A DNA stretch of 10,323 bases from Spirochaetales bacterium (lineage in GTDB: Bacteria; Spirochaetota; Spirochaetia; DSM-27196; PWMO01). The DNA lies in the NCBI GenBank assembly GCA_007123465.1, contig SKLB01000143.1:1-10323 (forward strand), written 5' to 3'. Position numbers and translations under genes: made by a program. Positions within the stretch are counted from its first letter, which is position 1. Each line of letters starts with the position of its first letter. The notes under the pieces are model-generated. The model searched no databases. It was not told the DNA's origin and was given only the letters and a program-made list of their open reading frames with translations. Shown piece after piece: positions 7,589-10,323 of this stretch.

Positions 7589-7610
7589 TGACTGGTGCCA
7601 AGAATGTGCT
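7589..7610 (+). repeat. Short interspersed repeat, copy 1
   Basis: The core TGGTGCCAAGAATGTGCT is preceded by TGAC, which is shared with copy 2. The 22-base block matches copy 2 except for one base. It lies between the divergent dehydrogenase and LOG genes and is followed by the palindrome CCGCCGACGGCGG (about 7622-7634). Confidence 0.6.
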
Positions 7611-7680
7611 TTTTGCGGTCCCGCCGACGGCGGAACGCGCCCGCGCTCGGCGCTTCCCACAAGCGAACGCCGGCGATAGT

Positions 7681-8472
7681 ATGTGCTTCATGGATGAGAC
7701 AAGAGACCAGAGAGGAGACGAACCGGCCCCGGTGACCGAGGATCAGCGGCTGTTGGCGCGGCCGACGCGGGAGCAGATGCCCTTCATTGACTCCGACCCG
7801 TGGCGGGTGCTTCGGATTCAAGCGGAGTTTGTCGAGGGGTTTGACCGCCTGGCCGGGCTGGGGCCCGCGGTCACGCTGTTCGGCTCGGCGCGCACCGCCG
7901 GGGACCACCGGTGGTATCAGGCAGCGGTTGAGACGGCTCGATTGCTGGCGCGCTCGGGCCTTGTGGTGATTACCGGAGGCGGCCCCGGCATCATGGAGGC
8001 GGGCAATCGGGGGGCACGCGAAGGAGAAGGGGTGTCGGTGGGGCTCGGGATCGAGCTGCCATTTGAGCAGGGGATTAATCCGCACGTCGATATCGCGGTG
8101 AACTTCCGCTACTTCTTTGTGCGCAAAACGATGCTGGTCAAGTACGCGCAGGCGTTTGTTATCTTTCCCGGCGGATTCGGCACGCTCGACGAGCTGTTTG
8201 AGGCAATGACGCTGATCCAGACCGGCAAGATATCGCACTTCCCGATCATCCTCTTTGGCTCGCAGTACTGGAAAGGCCTGCTGGACTGGGTTGGCGATAC
8301 GATGCTGGCCGGCGGTAACATCTCGGCGCAGGACCTGGAGCTGATCACGGTCAGCGACTCGCCGCAAGAGGTGCGCGATATTGTGGTTGAGGCAATCTCC
8401 GACGGGACGAAGCTGGACGAACGCGAAGCCGCCGCGCGGCGCGCTACGCGGGAGGCGTACCGCAGCCGCTAG
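7681..8472 (+). CDS. LOG-family protein (TIGR00730-like, lysine decarboxylase-like Rossmann fold)
   Basis: This 263-residue protein is of the family that includes cytokinin riboside 5'-monophosphate phosphoribohydrolases (which release a base from a nucleoside monophosphate) and other nucleotide hydrolases. The family signature is intact: GGGPGIMEAGNRGA (99-112), the arginine in FFVRKTMLVKYA (145-156) and PGGFGTLDEL (163-172), which holds the catalytic glutamate and the phosphate-binding loop. VTLFGSAR (64-71) starts the fold. It is the longer type with about 60 residues before the core. The start is uncertain: ATG at 7681 and at 7690 are both possible and neither has a clear ribosome site; GAGGAG at 7712-7717 is too far from the GTG at 7732. 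The frame is open further upstream (to 7486), but that part overlaps a repeat copy and reads poorly. True substrate unknown. Confidence 0.85.
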   Translation: MCFMDETRDQRGDEPAPVTEDQRLLARPTREQMPFIDSDPWRVLRIQAEFVEGFDRLAGLGPAVTLFGSARTAGDHRWYQAAVETARLLARSGLVVITGGGPGIMEAGNRGAREGEGVSVGLGIELPFEQGINPHVDIAVNFRYFFVRKTMLVKYAQAFVIFPGGFGTLDELFEAMTLIQTGKISHFPIILFGSQYWKGLLDWVGDTMLAGGNISAQDLELITVSDSPQEVRDIVVEAISDGTKLDEREAAARRATREAYRSR

Positions 8473-8574
8473 CCGAGTGGATAGTCGATCCAACGCGCGG
8501 CGTGGGTATCAAGAAGCACGCTCACAAACCGGTGCCCCACTCCCGGTCCGGAGGCGAAAGCCGCTATTCAAAGT

Positions 8575-8596
8575 TGACTGGTGCCAAAAATGTGCT
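8575..8596 (+). repeat. Short interspersed repeat, copy 2
   Basis: The core TGGTGCCAAAAATGTGCT with upstream TGAC differs from copy 1 at one base of 22. It lies 102 bases after the LOG stop codon and directly before the nested hairpin element at 8601-8646. Confidence 0.6.
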
Positions 8597-8600
8597 CCTT

Positions 8601-8646
8601 GAGAGGCCGGACCAGCGGCGGTCGCGCGGGCAGCACACGGCCTCTT
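8601..8646 (+). repeat. Nested hairpin element after repeat copy 2
   Basis: AGAGGCCG (8602-8609) pairs perfectly with CGGCCTCT (8638-8645), and one G-T pair can be added outside. Inside, GACC (8610-8613) pairs with GGTC (8620-8623). The outer stem is followed by TCCCCCC and not by a T-run, so it is not a standard terminator. It might stabilise or end the LOG transcript or be a structured RNA. Confidence 0.4.
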
Positions 8647-8775
8647 CCCCCCTGCCGGTCTACGCAGCCGATCGCCCACGGAGGCATCGCCACTACCGTC
8701 CGGCTCCTGGAACCGGTTAGACCAGAGGGTTCGGTCCGCCGACCGGAGTTCTTCCACGTCGTGAGCCAAAAGAAG

Positions 8776-8794
8776 TGGTGCCAAAAATGTTGCT
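8776..8794 (+). repeat. Short interspersed repeat, copy 3 (one base longer)
   Basis: TGGTGCCAAAAATGTTGCT matches the core of copy 2 with one extra T. The TGAC lead is not kept. A GC-rich palindrome (GGCGCC, about 8805-8810) follows, as GC-rich dyads also follow the other two copies. Confidence 0.5.
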
Positions 8795-8891
8795 CAGGAT
8801 CAGCGGCGCCGGACCCCATTTCTGCCGCCCGCGTTGCTGCTCTGCCTGCTTCAGCCCCACCGTAGGGGGCTCGTAGCGCTGCTTTCAGATG

Positions 8892-8910
8892 CGCTCGATC
8901 GGCTCGAGCG
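8892..8910. repeat. Perfect 7-bp inverted repeat
   Basis: CGCTCGA and TCGAGCG flank the five-base loop TCGGC. No T-run follows on either strand. Its role is unknown. Confidence 0.35.
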
Positions 8911-9068
8911 GCCACAGGAGATCGTTGGTCGCATGGCTCCGGTAGTGTACGCTGAACGTCTGTGTGGATCGGGCCTTGCCGCAGCTGGTGGCACCGAACG
9001 TTCACAAGGTTCGTAACAGTAGAGAAAGATTTCCTGACAAATAGCCTTGTACATCTACAGAGCCTTGG

Positions 9069-9081
9069 GGTAAAGTTTACC
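9069..9081. promoter_or_regulatory. Operator-like palindrome upstream of rnfD
   Basis: GGTAAAGTTTACC is a perfect 6+1+6 palindrome about 75 bases before the rnfD start, in the AT-richer part of the intergenic region. Its position suits a regulator site, but no regulator can be named and it could be chance. Confidence 0.35.
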
Positions 9082-9143
9082 GGATAGTTCCACCATTATC
9101 GATCACTCCGCTCGGTTATGCCGGCGGCAATTGCTGAAGTGAA

Positions 9144-9150
9144 GAGGGGG
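9144..9150 (+). promoter_or_regulatory. Ribosome binding site of rnfD
   Basis: GAGGGGG is five bases before the ATG at 9156 and supports the short N-terminus of this RnfD. Confidence 0.6.
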
Positions 9151-9155
9151 TTCAT

Positions 9156-10028
9156 ATGAAAATCATGATCGGCATGCTGATGGCGCTTACTCCTGCCGCT
9201 CTCTATTCGCTGTATGCCTTTGGCCTGGCTGCACTGGCGCGCATACTTACAGGCGTCATTTCAGCTGTGGCAGCAGAGGCTATCTTTCAGAAGCTGACAG
9301 GCCAGAAGATAACCGTCAAAGACGGCAGCGCAGCCGTCACCGGGCTTCTACTGTCGCTGGCGGTGTCGGTTTCAACCCCGCTCTATGCTCTGGGAATATC
9401 GGCTGCCTTTGGCATCATAGCCGGGAAACAGCTTCTCGGGGGCCTGGGCAAGAATCTTTTCAACCCGGCGATGTTCGGGCGCCTTTTCTATCTTTTTGTG
9501 TTCCCTGATTCTATTCTGCCGTGGCGCCAGCCGGTGGACATGACTACCGCCGCAACCCCTCTGGAGCTGCTGCGGGAAACCGGCGAGGCGGCAGGGGTAC
9601 CGGTCCTCGACATGTTCCTGGGGCGGATCCCGGGTACCATCGGAGAGATCTCTACTCTGATGCTGCTGATCGGGTTCTCGTTTCTGGTCTACAAGAAGTT
9701 TGTCCGCTGGAGAATACCCGCAAGCGCATTTGCCACTGTTCTGGTGCTGTCGATCATTGCTGGGCAGAACCCTCTGTTTCACTTCTTTGCCGGAAGCCTC
9801 ATGCTGGGCGCCTGCTTCATGGCCACCGATCCGATGACCTCGCCGCGTTTTCCCAAAGGACAGGTGATTTTCGGCATCGGCTTTGGCCTGATTCTTATGA
9901 GCATGCGCTGGTGGGGCTGGCAGACACCCGGTGTCTATGAGTTCACCGAAGGCACCACCTTCGCGGTGTTGACCATGAATCTTTTCGTACCCTATCTCAA
10001 CAAGAAGTTCAAACCGTCCCGCAAATGA
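9156..10028 (+). CDS. rnfD: RnfD-family subunit of the ion-translocating ferredoxin:NAD+ oxidoreductase
   Basis: This 290-residue integral membrane flavoprotein passes electrons in the Rnf complex, which couples ferredoxin oxidation to Na+ or H+ pumping. Family marks: DGSAAVTGLLLSLAV (56-70), GGLGKNLFNPAMFGR (95-109), the covalent-FMN motif MTTAATPLE with Thr134 as the likely attachment site, GRIPGTIGEIS (156-166), and FMATDPMTSP (221-230). Some eight or nine hydrophobic segments are visible. It is shorter than usual (about 320-350) because the SPH-containing hydrophilic lead before the first helix is missing; the frame closes at a stop about 20 bases upstream and no lost N-terminus was found in other frames, so this seems native. 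NqrB is a paralogue, but the length and motifs fit RnfD better. rnfC is not immediately upstream. The next gene begins 36 bases on, in the same direction. Confidence 0.88.
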   Translation: MKIMIGMLMALTPAALYSLYAFGLAALARILTGVISAVAAEAIFQKLTGQKITVKDGSAAVTGLLLSLAVSVSTPLYALGISAAFGIIAGKQLLGGLGKNLFNPAMFGRLFYLFVFPDSILPWRQPVDMTTAATPLELLRETGEAAGVPVLDMFLGRIPGTIGEISTLMLLIGFSFLVYKKFVRWRIPASAFATVLVLSIIAGQNPLFHFFAGSLMLGACFMATDPMTSPRFPKGQVIFGIGFGLILMSMRWWGWQTPGVYEFTEGTTFAVLTMNLFVPYLNKKFKPSRK

Positions 10029-10053
10029 ATCAGAGCGGTTGGGACTGGTACAT

Positions 10054-10058
10054 GGAGG
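10054..10058 (+). promoter_or_regulatory. Ribosome binding site of the 72-residue membrane protein gene
   Basis: GGAGG lies six bases before the ATG at 10065. Its strength is good evidence that this small frame is translated. Confidence 0.7.
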
Positions 10059-10064
10059 TGTAGA

Positions 10065-10283
10065 ATGGCTATGAGTTCAATACTGCGATTGATATCGGTG
10101 CTTGTGGTAATGCTTGTTGTTGGTCTGGGCTGGTTCAGAATTGGCTCTTCCCGTCTCAAGAAGAGGGGAGTTGCGGAAGCAGAAGCCAGATCACAGGCAG
10201 AGAAAGAGGCCAAGAAGTTTTCCCTGATAGCTGCTTTCCTCTACATGGTAGCGATGGTAAGCGTAGCCGGTCTGTTCATGTAA
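10065..10283 (+). CDS. Small two-helix membrane protein of unknown function, next to rnfD
   Basis: I do not recognise this 72-residue protein. It has two hydrophobic segments (about residues 7-23 and 53-71) joined by a charged linker of roughly 30 residues rich in Lys, Glu, Ala and Arg (RLKKRGVAEAEARSQAEKEA), probably helical and in the cytoplasm by the positive-inside rule, which would put both ends outside. A strong ribosome site, normal codon use and a 36-base gap after rnfD support a real gene in the same transcript. In known Rnf operons rnfG, or another subunit, usually follows rnfD; this protein is far too short and lacks the SGAT flavin motif of RnfG. It may be an accessory or assembly subunit, inferred from position only. 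A second ATG at 10071 is possible but less well placed. Confidence 0.75.
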   Translation: MAMSSILRLISVLVVMLVVGLGWFRIGSSRLKKRGVAEAEARSQAEKEAKKFSLIAAFLYMVAMVSVAGLFM

Positions 10284-10323
10284 AGAGAAGCTAAGCGATT
10301 CTCATCGCGCACAGGGGCCACTG
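10284..10323. other. End of window, no gene seen
   Basis: These forty bases after the small membrane gene contain a weak 5-bp dyad (GAGAA and TTCTC around 10285-10303) without a T-run. The operon may continue beyond the window. Confidence 0.4.

Larger units (their letters stand above)
8473..9155. other. Long intergenic region rich in repeats and inverted repeats
   Basis: No convincing gene is seen on either strand: open frames here have the composition of GC-rich non-coding DNA. It contains two copies of the short repeat (8575-8596 and 8776-8794), a nested hairpin element (8601-8646), a GGTTCGGTC/GACCGG hairpin (8730-8747), a 7-bp hairpin (8892-8910), the 8-base palindrome GAACGTTC (about 8997-9004) and an operator-like palindrome at 9069-9081. 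The last 150 bases are AT-richer and should hold the rnfD promoter, but I see no clear one. No tRNA signature was found. Confidence 0.6.

Noticed and set aside
7486..7680. N-terminal extension of the LOG protein to an ATG/TTG near 7486
   Set aside because: The extension reads through repeat copy 1 and the dehydrogenase leader and lacks family-like sequence; the start at 7681 or 7690 is preferred.
7589..8794. Sigma54 promoters: the reverse complement of the repeats contains TTGGCACCA, like a -24 element
   Set aside because: No GC-containing -12 element occurs at the required spacing in any of the three copies.
8885..8995. Minus-strand frame of about 36 codons with the protein-like stretch SHATNDLLWPLEPIERI
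   Set aside because: It is too short, has a stop just upstream and no ribosome site, and I cannot match it to any family. It could be a transposase scrap but nothing supports that beyond impression.
8568..9005. Minus-strand frame of 145 codons through the repeat region
   Set aside because: It is rich in Arg, Ala, Pro and Gly as expected from GC-rich non-coding DNA and it runs through two repeat copies and several hairpins.
1..10323. CRISPR array, tRNA or rRNA genes, complete insertion sequence
   Set aside because: No regularly spaced repeats, no tRNA T-arm consensus in a foldable context, no rRNA-like blocks and no intact transposase were seen.

Overview
The window is a high-GC bacterial chromosome segment. 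The gene content suggests a free-living, probably halotolerant and at least partly anaerobic bacterium with a periplasm: a betaine ABC importer whose binding protein is predicted to be a lipoprotein, a secreted metal-binding protein, and an Rnf-type membrane complex subunit. A spirochaete is my best guess at lineage, but this rests on general look (lipoprotein-type ProX, gene mix) and not on a marker gene, so confidence is low.

Layout, left to right. (a) 1-945, plus strand: the tail of an unidentified gene, then a ZnuA/TroA-family metal-binding protein, probably a metal ABC import operon that starts outside the window. (b) About 946-1962: a decayed zone with no intact gene. It holds a minus-strand pseudogene broken by stops and frame changes (about 1098-1530) and a plus-strand fragment that resembles the N-terminus of a MATE-type transporter, broken at a run of seven T (1647-1966). 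(c) 1963-2847, plus: an intact NAD(P)-binding SDR-type epimerase/reductase. (d) 2972-6248, minus: a compact glycine betaine/proline betaine uptake operon in the order proX-proV-proW, with a good sigma70-type promoter in front and a rho-independent terminator behind. (e) 6299-7471, minus: a medium-chain (quinone-reductase-like) dehydrogenase. (f) 7681-8472, plus: a LOG-family (TIGR00730-like) protein, divergent from the dehydrogenase. (g) 8473-9155: about 680 bases without a convincing gene, rich in inverted repeats. Two copies of a short repeat lie here, and a third lies upstream of the LOG gene. (h) 9156-10283, plus: an RnfD-family subunit followed closely by a 72-residue protein with two membrane segments, apparently the start of an operon that continues past the window.

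How they work together: the betaine operon is a self-contained osmoprotection module (lipoprotein binding protein, ATPase with CBS sensor region, permease). RnfD belongs to the ion-translocating ferredoxin:NAD+ oxidoreductase, but rnfC is not directly upstream, so the gene order is not the usual one. The other genes are single functions. No obviously new multi-gene system is visible. The most worthwhile leads are the short repeat family around the LOG gene, the small membrane protein next to rnfD, and the T-run break in the MATE-like fragment, which has the form of a -1 slippery site.
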